From NCBI GenBank assembly GCA_964371945.1, contig CAYJPA010000044.1, positions 1 to 47,763 of the forward strand: a DNA stretch of 47,763 nucleotides, read 5' to 3'. The notes beneath the pieces are model-generated. The model saw only the letters and a list, made by a program, of their open reading frames with translations. It made no database searches and was not told where the DNA came from. How positions within the stretch are numbered: position 1 is the first letter of the stretch; each line of letters opens with the position of its first letter. Shown in pieces: positions 34,754 to 43,006 of this stretch. This DNA comes from CAYJPA01 sp964371945. Lineage in GTDB: Bacteria > Chloroflexota > Chloroflexia > Thermomicrobiales > UBA6265. The translations under genes and the position numbers were made by a program.

Positions 34754-36415
34754 ATGTCTGCATCTGAACAGCAACCTGCCGAAACTCCCAGATCGGCAGA
34801 AAGCTTCGAAGCGAGTCTCGGCAATCGATCGCTGATCGTTGCGTCAAATCGCGGGCCGGTAACCTTTACGCACGAGGGCGACGACAAGTTCAGTTCCCGC
34901 AAGGGGAGTGGCGGCGTCGTCACCGCGGTCAGCGCAATCGCGCGCGAACGGCAGCCAATTTGGGTGGCCGCGGCCATGACTGACGGCGATCGCCTACGGG
35001 CTGAGGTCGCCGATCGAAACGGGGAAGTTCTGATCAGCCCGCCGGGCCCTCGACCAGAGTTCAGACTGCGATTCGTTGTGCCTGAACCGCTGGCATACAA
35101 CCAGTACTACAACGAAATTAGCAATCCCCTCCTCTGGTTTTTGCAGCACTATCTTTGGGACACGCCACGCTCCCCAGACATTACGGTTGAAACATGGGCG
35201 GCTTGGAACGACGGTTATGTCACGGTCAACAAGCTGTTTGCGGACGAAATACTCGCGGCCGCGGAAACGTGCGCCGACGAGCCGATCATCATGCTCCAGG
35301 ATTACCATCTCTACCTCTGCGCGAGTTTCATACGCGAGCGCCGGCCTAACGCCATCATCCAGCATTTCGTCCACATCCCGTGGCCGGATCCCGACTATTG
35401 GCGACTCTTGCCGCTGAAAATCCGGCGCGCGATCTGCGAGGGCATGCTCGGCTGCGATGTGATCGGCTTCCAAACTCGAGATCACGCACGCAGCTTTATG
35501 TACACCTGTGAGGCCTACGTTCCGGGCGCCGTGATCGATTACGGCGGTCGCGGCATTCTCTGGAACGGACGCCGGATCGAGGTTCGAGCCTACCCGATCT
35601 CGATCGATGTCGAAACTGTGCGCAAAACGGCGCATAGCAAAGAGGCGCGCTCGTACGACCGCTACTTGCCGAATTATCTCAATGAATACACCGTGCTGCG
35701 TGTCGACCGCGCTGAGCCCAGCAAAAACATCATTCGCGGCTTCCAGGCATTTGGGCGTTTTCTGGATGCCCATCCGGAATTCCTCGGGCGTGTCAACTTC
35801 ATGGCGATCATGGTCCCGTCGCGAATGGATGTCGAGGAATACCGGGCGTATCTGGACGATGTCAGCGCCATTGTCGGCCGGATCAACGCGCAATACGCGA
35901 ACGTTGAAACTGGATGGCAGCCAATCCACGTGATCATGGGTGAGAACTATCCCCGGGCGCTGGCGGCAATGCGTTGGTATGACGTGTTGATGGTCAACGC
36001 GATCATCGACGGCATGAATCTCGTTGCCAAAGAGGGCTGTCTGCTGAATGAGCGCAACGGCGTCTTGATCCTCTCCGAGAGCGCCGGGGCGGCAATCCAA
36101 CTCGGCGACGATGCGCTATTGGTCTGCCCCGCCGATGTCGAGGGCACCGCGGACGCGATCTACCTGGCACTGACGATGCCGCCGGCGGAACGGCGACGAC
36201 GAGCGGAAAACCTGCGCCGCACGGTCGAGGCGGACGATGTCGCGAAGTGGTTTCGCGAGCAGCTTTGGGACATTGTTCGATATGCCATCAATGGCGAACG
36301 GGATGCAGGCGCGGTGCTGCCGGATGGCACCGTCGTTTCGGACAATGGCCAAGGTATTGAACAAGCGCATCCGAGAATTCAAGTCGTCGTGTCAGCGCTC
36401 AAACCCGGCAGCTAA
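34754..36415 (+). CDS. GT20 glycosyltransferase, OtsA-related
   Basis: Retaining glycosyltransferase of family GT20 (trehalose-6-phosphate synthase and relatives), about 553 residues. The donor-binding glycine loop is NRGPVTF...GSGGVVTAV (near 37-64 of the longest frame). LQDYHL and HFVHIPWPDPDYWRLLP carry the Asp and His seen in OtsA. The phosphate-binding Arg and Lys are kept (R324 and K329), but the classical RLDYSKG is RAEPSKN, a hallmark of a separate GT20 branch. DGMNLVAKEG and ILSESAGA close the nucleotide-sugar site. The frame starts at 34739, but the ATG at 34754 follows GGGGGA by seven bases and is preferred. No otsB-like phosphatase is adjacent. It could make trehalose-6-phosphate or another glucosyl phosphate such as glucosylglycerol phosphate. 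Confidence 0.85.
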   Translation: MSASEQQPAETPRSAESFEASLGNRSLIVASNRGPVTFTHEGDDKFSSRKGSGGVVTAVSAIARERQPIWVAAAMTDGDRLRAEVADRNGEVLISPPGPRPEFRLRFVVPEPLAYNQYYNEISNPLLWFLQHYLWDTPRSPDITVETWAAWNDGYVTVNKLFADEILAAAETCADEPIIMLQDYHLYLCASFIRERRPNAIIQHFVHIPWPDPDYWRLLPLKIRRAICEGMLGCDVIGFQTRDHARSFMYTCEAYVPGAVIDYGGRGILWNGRRIEVRAYPISIDVETVRKTAHSKEARSYDRYLPNYLNEYTVLRVDRAEPSKNIIRGFQAFGRFLDAHPEFLGRVNFMAIMVPSRMDVEEYRAYLDDVSAIVGRINAQYANVETGWQPIHVIMGENYPRALAAMRWYDVLMVNAIIDGMNLVAKEGCLLNERNGVLILSESAGAAIQLGDDALLVCPADVEGTADAIYLALTMPPAERRRRAENLRRTVEADDVAKWFREQLWDIVRYAINGERDAGAVLPDGTVVSDNGQGIEQAHPRIQVVVSALKPGS

Positions 36416-36494
36416 GCCGTCTTGTAACCATCCAACGAGCTCGATCATGCGATCATTCCCTGGGTCCGCCCTTGGAGTGACCTATCGCATTCGC

Positions 36495-36523
36495 TTGCGT
36501 GCTATGTACGTACACCATAGACT
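36495..36523 (+). promoter_or_regulatory. Candidate promoter of second orphan binding protein
   Basis: TTGCGT (36495-36500), 17 bp, TAGACT (36518-36523). The -10 hexamer is identical to that before the importer operon. The GTG start codon is 85 bases downstream. Confidence 0.4.
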
Positions 36524-36607
36524 GATCTTGCATGCGTGGCCGGTCTGCCGGGCTAGTTAGATCAGTTCGAATCCAGCCCAACACTCCCGTTTCCCGGAGG
36601 ATTCTCT

Positions 36608-38494
36608 GTGCCAGAACGCGAATCAATTTGGCGAGATGGTTCCGCCGATCGTGTCGATCCGCCTCGCTGTCTTCGTAAGAGGCCATTCGGCCGGCGTGCA
36701 CTGATTGCGGCCGCTCTTTCATCCGCGCTTCCCGCTTTCGCGGCGCTTCATCGCGGACCATTCGGTCGTCAGGGAGTTAGCGCGCAGACCGATGGCGATC
36801 TCCTCGGCGATGAAGCGACGCCCTCCGCGGCCGCCAGCCCAGTAAGTCATCTCACTGATCTCGGACCGGACCTTGTCGTCACCCCGATCGAGCGATTCGG
36901 CGCGCTCGAGCTCATCGAAGATCAGCGTCCAGTTTCGAGCGGCGCTCCGATCGAAGGCGGCAACATTCGTTTATTGTTGACCGCGGGCGACAATGCCAAC
37001 TTCAGCCCACCCTCTTTTCGCCAGGACTTCCAGATCATGGCGAGCTATCTTGATCCGCTCGTGTGGATCGACCAGGTCACGATGGAAGCCGTTCCGTGGC
37101 TCGCCGAATCGTGGAAAGTCGACCAGGGCGGAACCCGGATCACTTTCAAACTTCGCAAAGACGTGCTCTGGCACAACGGCGATGAACTGACTGCCGACGA
37201 TGTCGCGTTTTCGCTCACCGTCTATCGCGATGACTTTGACAGCGGAGTGCGCAATCTCTTTCTGAACATGAACTCCGTCAAAGCGTCCGGGAATTCAACG
37301 GTCATTGTGACGCTCTCGCAACCCGACCCGAATTGGCTGCTCAATGCAGCGAGCCAATTCATCATGCAGCGCAAGCAATTCATCAAACATTGGGAAGGCA
37401 AACCCGCGGGTCAGCGCACGCTTTCCGATTTCAATTGGGGAAAATCCAAGCCAATCGGCACCGGACCTTGGAAATTCGCGAAGCAAGACGAGAAGGTGCT
37501 GCGCTTCTCTCGAAACCCGGATTACTGGGCCGGATCGCCACACGCTGAGTCATTAACGCTGACCGTGCAGGCGGACCCCGCGGCTCGCCTGGCCTCTTGG
37601 ATCGCCGGCGAAACGGACCTGTTGTGGCCCGTCAGCCCCGCCGAACTGCTGACAGCAATGAGCTATCCAGGACGGCTCTACATCGCGGATACAGCGAGGG
37701 TCATGTTCGCGGCCTTCAACTTCAACAATCCGGCACGGGCAAAACCCAGTCTATTCAAAGACGGAAAGCTCAGGCAGGCGCTTTCACTCGCGATCGACCG
37801 CGAACGATACACCCGGGACGTTTTTGCCGGATTCGCCCTGTTTGAGCGAGCGGGAACCGTCGCTCAGCCCTGGGCATATGACTCCGCCGCGAAGAACCCG
37901 CCGCGCGATCTCGACGGCGCCCGCAAACTGTTGGCCGATGGCGAATTCGTGGACTCGGATGGCGACGGCATTCTCGAAAGCAAGGACGGCGAAAAGCTCG
38001 AATTGCAGTTGATCGTCGAAAACGGCGCTCGGGCCGATCTACTGGCGGTGCTCAACAGCATCGTTCCAGACCTCAAGGAGATTGGCGTCTCGCTCGTCGT
38101 CCGGCCATTGAGTCCCGACCAGTTCGACGACACCTGGATTAACACTCATGCGTTCGATCTGATCGCCTATTCATACAATCTCTATCCTGGCTTCACCGAT
38201 TTCGATCTCTACGGGACCGCTTGGGATATTCGCCAGAATCCCCAGGGGTGGAATCCGGGGGGATACTCGAACCCGGACGTCGATCGCTGGATCCACGACA
38301 TGCTGCAGGCCGCTAACTCGACCGATTACGTCAAGCAGCTCCACGCGATGCAAAAGGAGGTCGTCAATGATCTCTTCGGCCTGTGGTTCGGATTCCCACG
38401 CGATCTCGTCCTCGTGCGCGAAAATACCCGTGGTTTCCAACCCAACAAACAGTGGCAGACCTGGGACACGCGCAAGCTCTGGAAACGCCCATAG
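36608..38494 (+). CDS. ABC peptide-type substrate-binding protein, Tat-like signal
   Basis: Family 5 solute-binding protein of 628 residues, similar in fold to the one at 5.9-7.7 kb but diverged. A cytoplasmic leader of about 25 residues precedes RKRPFGRRALIAAALSSALPAFAALH, a twin-arginine-like export signal with no lipobox. A Ser/Ala/Pro linker follows. The family pattern is seen in VPWLAESWKVDQGGTRITFKLRKDVLWHNGDELTADDVAFSL. The start is GTG with GGAGG eight bases upstream. There are no permease genes on either side; the neighbours are GT20 and a Yip1 protein. Two orphan family-5 binding proteins in one window suggest shared permeases elsewhere in the genome, or roles outside transport. Confidence 0.92.
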   Translation: MPERESIWRDGSADRVDPPRCLRKRPFGRRALIAAALSSALPAFAALHRGPFGRQGVSAQTDGDLLGDEATPSAAASPVSHLTDLGPDLVVTPIERFGALELIEDQRPVSSGAPIEGGNIRLLLTAGDNANFSPPSFRQDFQIMASYLDPLVWIDQVTMEAVPWLAESWKVDQGGTRITFKLRKDVLWHNGDELTADDVAFSLTVYRDDFDSGVRNLFLNMNSVKASGNSTVIVTLSQPDPNWLLNAASQFIMQRKQFIKHWEGKPAGQRTLSDFNWGKSKPIGTGPWKFAKQDEKVLRFSRNPDYWAGSPHAESLTLTVQADPAARLASWIAGETDLLWPVSPAELLTAMSYPGRLYIADTARVMFAAFNFNNPARAKPSLFKDGKLRQALSLAIDRERYTRDVFAGFALFERAGTVAQPWAYDSAAKNPPRDLDGARKLLADGEFVDSDGDGILESKDGEKLELQLIVENGARADLLAVLNSIVPDLKEIGVSLVVRPLSPDQFDDTWINTHAFDLIAYSYNLYPGFTDFDLYGTAWDIRQNPQGWNPGGYSNPDVDRWIHDMLQAANSTDYVKQLHAMQKEVVNDLFGLWFGFPRDLVLVRENTRGFQPNKQWQTWDTRKLWKRP

Positions 38495-38852
38495 CCTTGA
38501 ATCGTTCACGAATGAAGCTTCGGAACGACGGTCGAGAGCGCTTGCGAGGGCTCTGTAACCTCGGCCCCGGGTTGATGAAACGAGCGGTCCATGGTGCTGC
38601 GCGCCGTTCTGGCCTCGGAGAGGCGTCGCGAACTGAGCCGGATACCCCCTGGGTGATATCAACCTAAGAACAACGTCGCATCGCGACAGTCAGATCGAGA
38701 ACGCAAACTTCATGATTGCCACGGTCAAGCGCAAACCTGGGACACTCTTAGGGCCTGAACGCGATAAGCTAATGGAGACCGGCGCGGTCTCCCGCGATCG
38801 AACTGGTTTCCAAGCGTGATCGACCGACGCGATTCATTGGGGGGGAGTCGAG
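38495..38852. other. 358-bp gene-free region
   Basis: No convincing gene or RNA. It contains one notable hairpin, GGAGACC-ggcgc-GGTCTCC (38774-38792), about 60 bases before the Yip1 gene, and a TAAGCT box just before it. The hairpin could belong to the 5' leader of the Yip1 transcript. Confidence 0.45.
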
Positions 38853-39401
38853 ATGCAGAACGCCGGATCCCAATTGCTCATCAACCGCATGATCGGTGCG
38901 GCGAAACTCGACGTTCACACCTATGAAGAGGTCGAACGCGACCAGAACGCGACCGCACAAGCACTGATTGTGGTGGCGCTGGCGGGGCTCGCCTCCGGCA
39001 TCGGTTCCTTGCGAGACGATGGCTTTTCCGGACTGTTCGGCGGCACGATCGGCAGCATTCTCAGTTGGGCCGTCTTTTCGTTCCTCGTCTATTTCGCCGG
39101 CACACGCTACCTGGCAACGTCACAGACTGACGCCAGTCCATTCCAAGTTATGCGAGCTCTTGGGTTCGCCTACTCGATTCAGATCTTGGCGTTTTTCGGT
39201 TTTATTCCTATTCTCGGGCCGATCATCGCGTTCGTGGCCTGGGTATGGTTCCTTGTCGCGGCGGTCATCGCCATACGCCAGGCTCTGGAAACGAGTATCG
39301 GCGGCGCGATCGTGACCGCAATCGTTGCGGCCGTGGCCATGGCGATTGCGCGGTTGCTCATCGCCCTTATCTTCGGCATTGCTACGTTCGGAATCGGTTG
39401 A
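38853..39401 (+). CDS. Yip1-family membrane protein
   Basis: Integral membrane protein of 182 residues with about five hydrophobic helices, matching the YIP1 domain: a polar start (NRMIGAAKLDVHTYEEVERDQ), first helix ALIVVALAGLASGIG, a second (SILSWAVFSFLVYFAGTRYL), then ASPFQVMRALGFAYSIQILAFFGFIPILGPIIAFVAWVWFLVAAVIAI and a final pair of helices. The MRALGFAYSI segment is the characteristic YIP1 motif. No catalytic residue is expected, and bacterial roles are unknown. GGGGGGAG lies seven bases before the ATG. It is convergent with the antiporter, 24 bp apart counting the rhodanese tail. Confidence 0.85.
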   Translation: MQNAGSQLLINRMIGAAKLDVHTYEEVERDQNATAQALIVVALAGLASGIGSLRDDGFSGLFGGTIGSILSWAVFSFLVYFAGTRYLATSQTDASPFQVMRALGFAYSIQILAFFGFIPILGPIIAFVAWVWFLVAAVIAIRQALETSIGGAIVTAIVAAVAMAIARLLIALIFGIATFGIG

Positions 39402-39425
39402 CGGGCCCCTGGAAAGGACACTCCG

Positions 39426-41093
39426 CTAGCCGGCCGCAAGCGCGCACGGCTCGCTCGGGTAGCCGGCGCCGACCCACGCGTTCCAACCGCCTTCGAGCGC
39501 GTAAACATCGGTATAGCCGTGTTTCATCAGGATGAGCGCCGCACGGGCACTCGTGGCTTCCTGCGGTCAGGCGCAGGTCAAAACGACCGGCCGGTCCTTG
39601 GGAATTTCGCGGATCCGTTCCGCGATCTCATCGATCGGGATACGCATCGACCCGGGAATCTTCATTCCGCTCGACTCATAAGCGGATTCACGCCGGACAT
39701 CGACAATCGTCACCGGTTGCCCAAAGTCGACCATCGCCTTCAAATCGGCCACGGCCATTCTCGGAACGGCATCCGGGTGCGTGAGCGTGTCGCCGACATC
39801 GAGGAGCGTTCCGACATCGGTCGCGATCTCCTCCGGTAAGTCCTGCCTCCGCAGGCTCCGGCCGTACCAGGAAAGCACGGGCGTCGCCGATGCCCCATGC
39901 GCGATCATCGAGAGCACCACCACCAGGCTGGTGATTCCAAAGAGATGGTCCGACTGAGGCACACCCGCGGCAATCGCCAGCACCATCAGGAGAAGCGAGT
40001 TCAATCCCCGCGGGCCAAACCAGGAGATCATCAGCTTCCCGGCCAAACTCGCCCGCGACTTGCGTAGAATCACCATGAACGGCAGCGGACGCGCAATCCC
40101 GAGCGCGAAGACGGCAAAAAGCAGTGCCGCCAGGCTGAGCGTGTCGATCGCGGACTCGACCAATGCCGCTCCAATGAACACAAAGGTGAGCAGCATCGCC
40201 ATTTCGGCGGTCGTTTCGCCGTATTCGAGGAAGCAATCACAAAGCTCTTCGTCAACCAGCGCGATCGTCAACCCGGCGGCAAATGCGGCGATGAACCCAC
40301 TCCCACCGATAAGCTGAGCGGAGGCAAAGGCGATGAACGCGACACCGATCGAGTAGATGGATTCATAGTCGCGGCGCATCAGTTGCCGCTTGCGAAGCCA
40401 GCCAAGCGCACGCACCGCCAGAAACGCGACAGCGACACCGATCAACGGACCGAGCAAATAGAGCTTGATTGCAAAGCCGAACCATCCGAGCGCGCTCCGG
40501 TTCTCGCTGGATGCAATCGAAATCAAGATCAACATCAGCGGCAAAACGATGACATCGTTCGTGCCCGCTTCGACACTCAACGTATGCCGCACGGCGCGCG
40601 GAACGTGACGATTATTGAGCACATCGCGGAGCAGCACGGCATCGGTTGACGCGAGAATCGTCGCGATCAAGAAGCAGAGCGTCCACGACAGGTCGAATGC
40701 GATCTTGGCGGCGCCGGTGATGAGCACGATCGTCGCGATCGCGCCTGGGCCAAGGGTCAGCGCCGGCAGCAGCCAGTTCGAGCGCAACTGCCCGAGATTG
40801 ATCTTGACCGCGTCGGTGAAAAAGACAAGCACGAGACTGATCGTGCCCACAATCTCAACCGCGGGTGAGTCGATATTGAGATCGACGACGTCGAATCCCC
40901 AGGGACCGGCGACTACCCCAAGGGCGACAAAAACGACGACTTGAGAGATCGGTCCGCGCTCGACGAGCCCTGACACCAGCCCAGAGACGATAACGACGAG
41001 TCCGACCGCGCCCAGATAAATCGCAAGCTTGTGCTCGCCGAAATCGCCGGGCGCACTGGCGAGGATGGAAGGAAGGAAGAACAACGAGTGCAC
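39426..41093 (-). CDS. Cation/proton antiporter fused to rhodanese, in-frame TGA
   Basis: Membrane antiporter of the CPA1/NhaP type (residues 1-420, about 12 helices) followed by a cytoplasmic rhodanese domain. The transport core shows GSGFIAAFAAGLTIALVDEE and a WFGPRGLNSLLLMV motif typical of NhaP. The rhodanese part begins VDFGQPVTIVDVRRESAYESSGMKIPGSMRIP and runs to VVLTCA. A TGA then occurs at 39567-39569, exactly where homologues have the second Cys of C-[AS]-C-P. Translation continues in frame for 46 codons (PQEATSARAALILMKHGYTD, then VYALEGGWNAWVGAGYP), completing the domain, to TAG at 39426. A standard call would stop at 39567 (508 residues); with the TGA read it is 555. Selenocysteine or a fresh nonsense mutation are both possible. 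The start is the ATG at 41093, 27 bp after the cupin gene. Confidence 0.8.
39538..39569 (-). other. In-frame TGA with SECIS-like hairpin
   Basis: TGA at 39569-39567 (minus strand) replaces a conserved cysteine codon. Directly downstream, GCCACG (39557-39552) and CGTG...GC (39545-39538, with a two-base bulge) form a short stem with the loop AGTGCC. The loop begins 15 bases after the TGA, has G in its second position, and lies near the minimum distance expected for bacterial SECIS elements. The stem is short and unverified. Confidence 0.4.
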
Positions 41094-41120
41094 TGCTTTC
41101 TCCAGGGATGTTGGCGTTTA

Positions 41121-41477
41121 TTACTCGTCAATTGTGAGCGGTCCAGGGGTCAGAATCGAGAGGTGGGTCATTTCCTGGCCCGGCCGTGCGCCATGCCAGT
41201 GGCGTTCACCGGCGGGTATCAACACCACGTCGCCGGCTTCGACCGGAATCTGCTCCTGTTCGTTGGCAATGATCCCCAAACCGTGTGTGACCACCAGTAC
41301 CTGATCGGCGGCGTGATGGTGCAGTCGATTTCGGGCTCCGTTCTTGAAGGTGACCGAATTCGCCCGCAATAGCTCAGCATCGTCGTCGGTGACCAGCGAT
41401 TGCTTGCACACCTCGCCCAAAAAGATCGGATCGTCTGCTGGAACCGCGATGGACGGATCGTGTCGCATGACTCTCAT
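41121..41477 (-). CDS. Small cupin-domain protein
   Basis: Single-domain cupin of 118 residues, cytoplasmic. The first motif is ARNRLHHHAADQVLVVTHGLG, with three adjacent His as likely metal ligands, and the second is AGDVVLIPAGERHWHGARPG, with two more. Such small cupins bind metals and act as dioxygenases, isomerases or sensors. It lies immediately upstream of the antiporter (27-bp gap, same strand), so the two are probably co-transcribed. A role in sensing or detoxification linked to the antiporter-rhodanese is speculation. Confidence 0.88.
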   Translation of the reverse strand: MRVMRHDPSIAVPADDPIFLGEVCKQSLVTDDDAELLRANSVTFKNGARNRLHHHAADQVLVVTHGLGIIANEQEQIPVEAGDVVLIPAGERHWHGARPGQEMTHLSILTPGPLTIDE

Positions 41478-41574
41478 TCGGCGCCTCGTTTCTACTAACG
41501 ATCAAATCGCCGGCAAGAATGGCATGATAGCGTTCACCTGAGGTCGATGGTTTGACCGCGAGCTTGAGGGGTCA

Positions 41575-41748
41575 ATGATGCCTGAGTTTGCCATTTGTTT
41601 GACTCCCGAGGAAGATTCGATCGCCGATCCCGACGAGCAGGACGACGACATCGACGACCTCATGCCCGCCGATCTCTGGTTTCGCGTCCTTCATACTCGC
41701 CATCAGCGGGCGCAGCCGATAACCAAGGGATCTCAATATGCGAACTGA
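41575..41748 (+). CDS. Small acidic ORF upstream of PLP enzyme
   Basis: A frame of 57 codons starting at tandem ATGs (41575 and 41578), the second six bases after GAGGGG. The peptide is strongly acidic (DPDEQDDDIDDL in the middle) with a basic, aromatic end (WFRVLHTRHQRAQ). Its stop overlaps the start of the next gene by 11 bases in another frame, an arrangement typical of translational coupling. I do not recognise it; no conservation evidence is available, so it could be a leader peptide or chance. Confidence 0.45.
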   Translation: MMPEFAICLTPEEDSIADPDEQDDDIDDLMPADLWFRVLHTRHQRAQPITKGSQYAN

Positions 41749-42913
41749 TCTGGATCCATACTCCCTCGTCGTCCACGGCGACGATGGAATCGAGCAGACG
41801 GCCGATATCGCGCCGCCGATTCATCCAACGTCGACCTTCGCGGCCGAATCAGCCTCCGAATTCGCCGCGATGGCGACCGATTCGCGTCATCCCCGGTACT
41901 ACACCCGGTACGGTAATCCGACCCATCAACGCGTGGAGGCGGTCGTGGCCGCTCTTGAAGGCGCCGAAGCGGCATTGCTCACCGCATCCGGAATGGGTGC
42001 GATCTCAACCGCGGCGCTGACGCTCGTCAGCACCGGCGATCATGTCATCGCGCAGCGCAATCACTACATGGGCACCTCCAAACTCTTCAGTGAGCTGCTT
42101 CCGAGATTCGGCGTGCGCGCCACGTTCGTCGATCAAACCGATCTCGACGCATTCGAAGCGGCGATCGAGCCGCGCACGAAATTGATCATGATCGAATCGC
42201 CGGCCAATCCGACGATGCAGCTCACCGATCTAGCCGGTGTCGCGGCGCTGGCGAAATCACGCAACATCGTCGCGTTGGCCGACAACACCTTCGCCTCCCC
42301 GATTAATCAGCGGCCGCTCGATCACGGCATCGATCTGGTGATGCACAGCGGCACCAAGTACCTCGGCGGTCACCACGATCTCGTCGCCGGCGTCGTGACC
42401 GGGCCGCGCGAGCTGATCGACCGGATGTGGGACACTTCAATCGTGCTCGGCGCGACGCTCGGCCCGTTCGAGTCCTGGCTCTTGCTACGCGGTATCCGCA
42501 CGCTCCCCCTTCGCGTCCGCCAGCACAATGAAACGGCGATGACGGTCGCCCGGTTCTTGTACGCTCACCCTTCGATCGAAGCGGTGCACTACCCGGGGCT
42601 GCCCTCACACCCGCGGCACGATCTGGCGCTCAAGCAGATGAGCGGATTTGGCGGAACCTTGAGCTTCCAGGTCAACGGCGGCTATGCGGAAACCGAGCGA
42701 TTCATGGCCGGTCTACGGCTCGTGCGACAAGCGGTGAGCCTCGGTGGATTCGAATCGCTCGCGGTTCACGCTGCCGCGATGTGGGCCGGAACGTTGACCG
42801 ACGATCAAGTTCGCGAAGCCGGCGTCATGCCAAACCTGGTCCGTCTTTCTCTCGGCCTCGAGGCCGCCGCGGACATCGTGGCCGATCTGGACACGGCGCT
42901 CTCGACCGTGTAA
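41738..42913 (+). CDS. Cys/Met metabolism PLP enzyme (CGS/MGL type)
   Basis: PLP-dependent enzyme of 391 residues in the cystathionine gamma-synthase/beta- and gamma-lyase family. The Schiff-base lysine is in MHSGTKYLGGHHDLVAG; the PLP-contact RYGNPTH segment (YYTRYGNPTHQRVE) and the ADNTFASP Asp are present. It acts on homoserine esters, cystathionine or methionine, making or breaking C-S bonds. The His-rich GGHHDL replaces GHSD (His doubled, Ser lost), a common variation. AAGGGA precedes the ATG. It overlaps the small acidic ORF, and 93 bp follow before the fusion gene. The exact reaction cannot be fixed by sequence alone. Confidence 0.9.
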   Translation: MRTDLDPYSLVVHGDDGIEQTADIAPPIHPTSTFAAESASEFAAMATDSRHPRYYTRYGNPTHQRVEAVVAALEGAEAALLTASGMGAISTAALTLVSTGDHVIAQRNHYMGTSKLFSELLPRFGVRATFVDQTDLDAFEAAIEPRTKLIMIESPANPTMQLTDLAGVAALAKSRNIVALADNTFASPINQRPLDHGIDLVMHSGTKYLGGHHDLVAGVVTGPRELIDRMWDTSIVLGATLGPFESWLLLRGIRTLPLRVRQHNETAMTVARFLYAHPSIEAVHYPGLPSHPRHDLALKQMSGFGGTLSFQVNGGYAETERFMAGLRLVRQAVSLGGFESLAVHAAAMWAGTLTDDQVREAGVMPNLVRLSLGLEAAADIVADLDTALSTV

Positions 42914-43006
42914 CGCTTGTCCCTCGAATAACGAAAGTCGAGCTCATTGCGATTCGCGGCAATCGCGGTCTGATCTGTCCCGCGATCGAGCTATTGGAGC
43001 AGCAAC

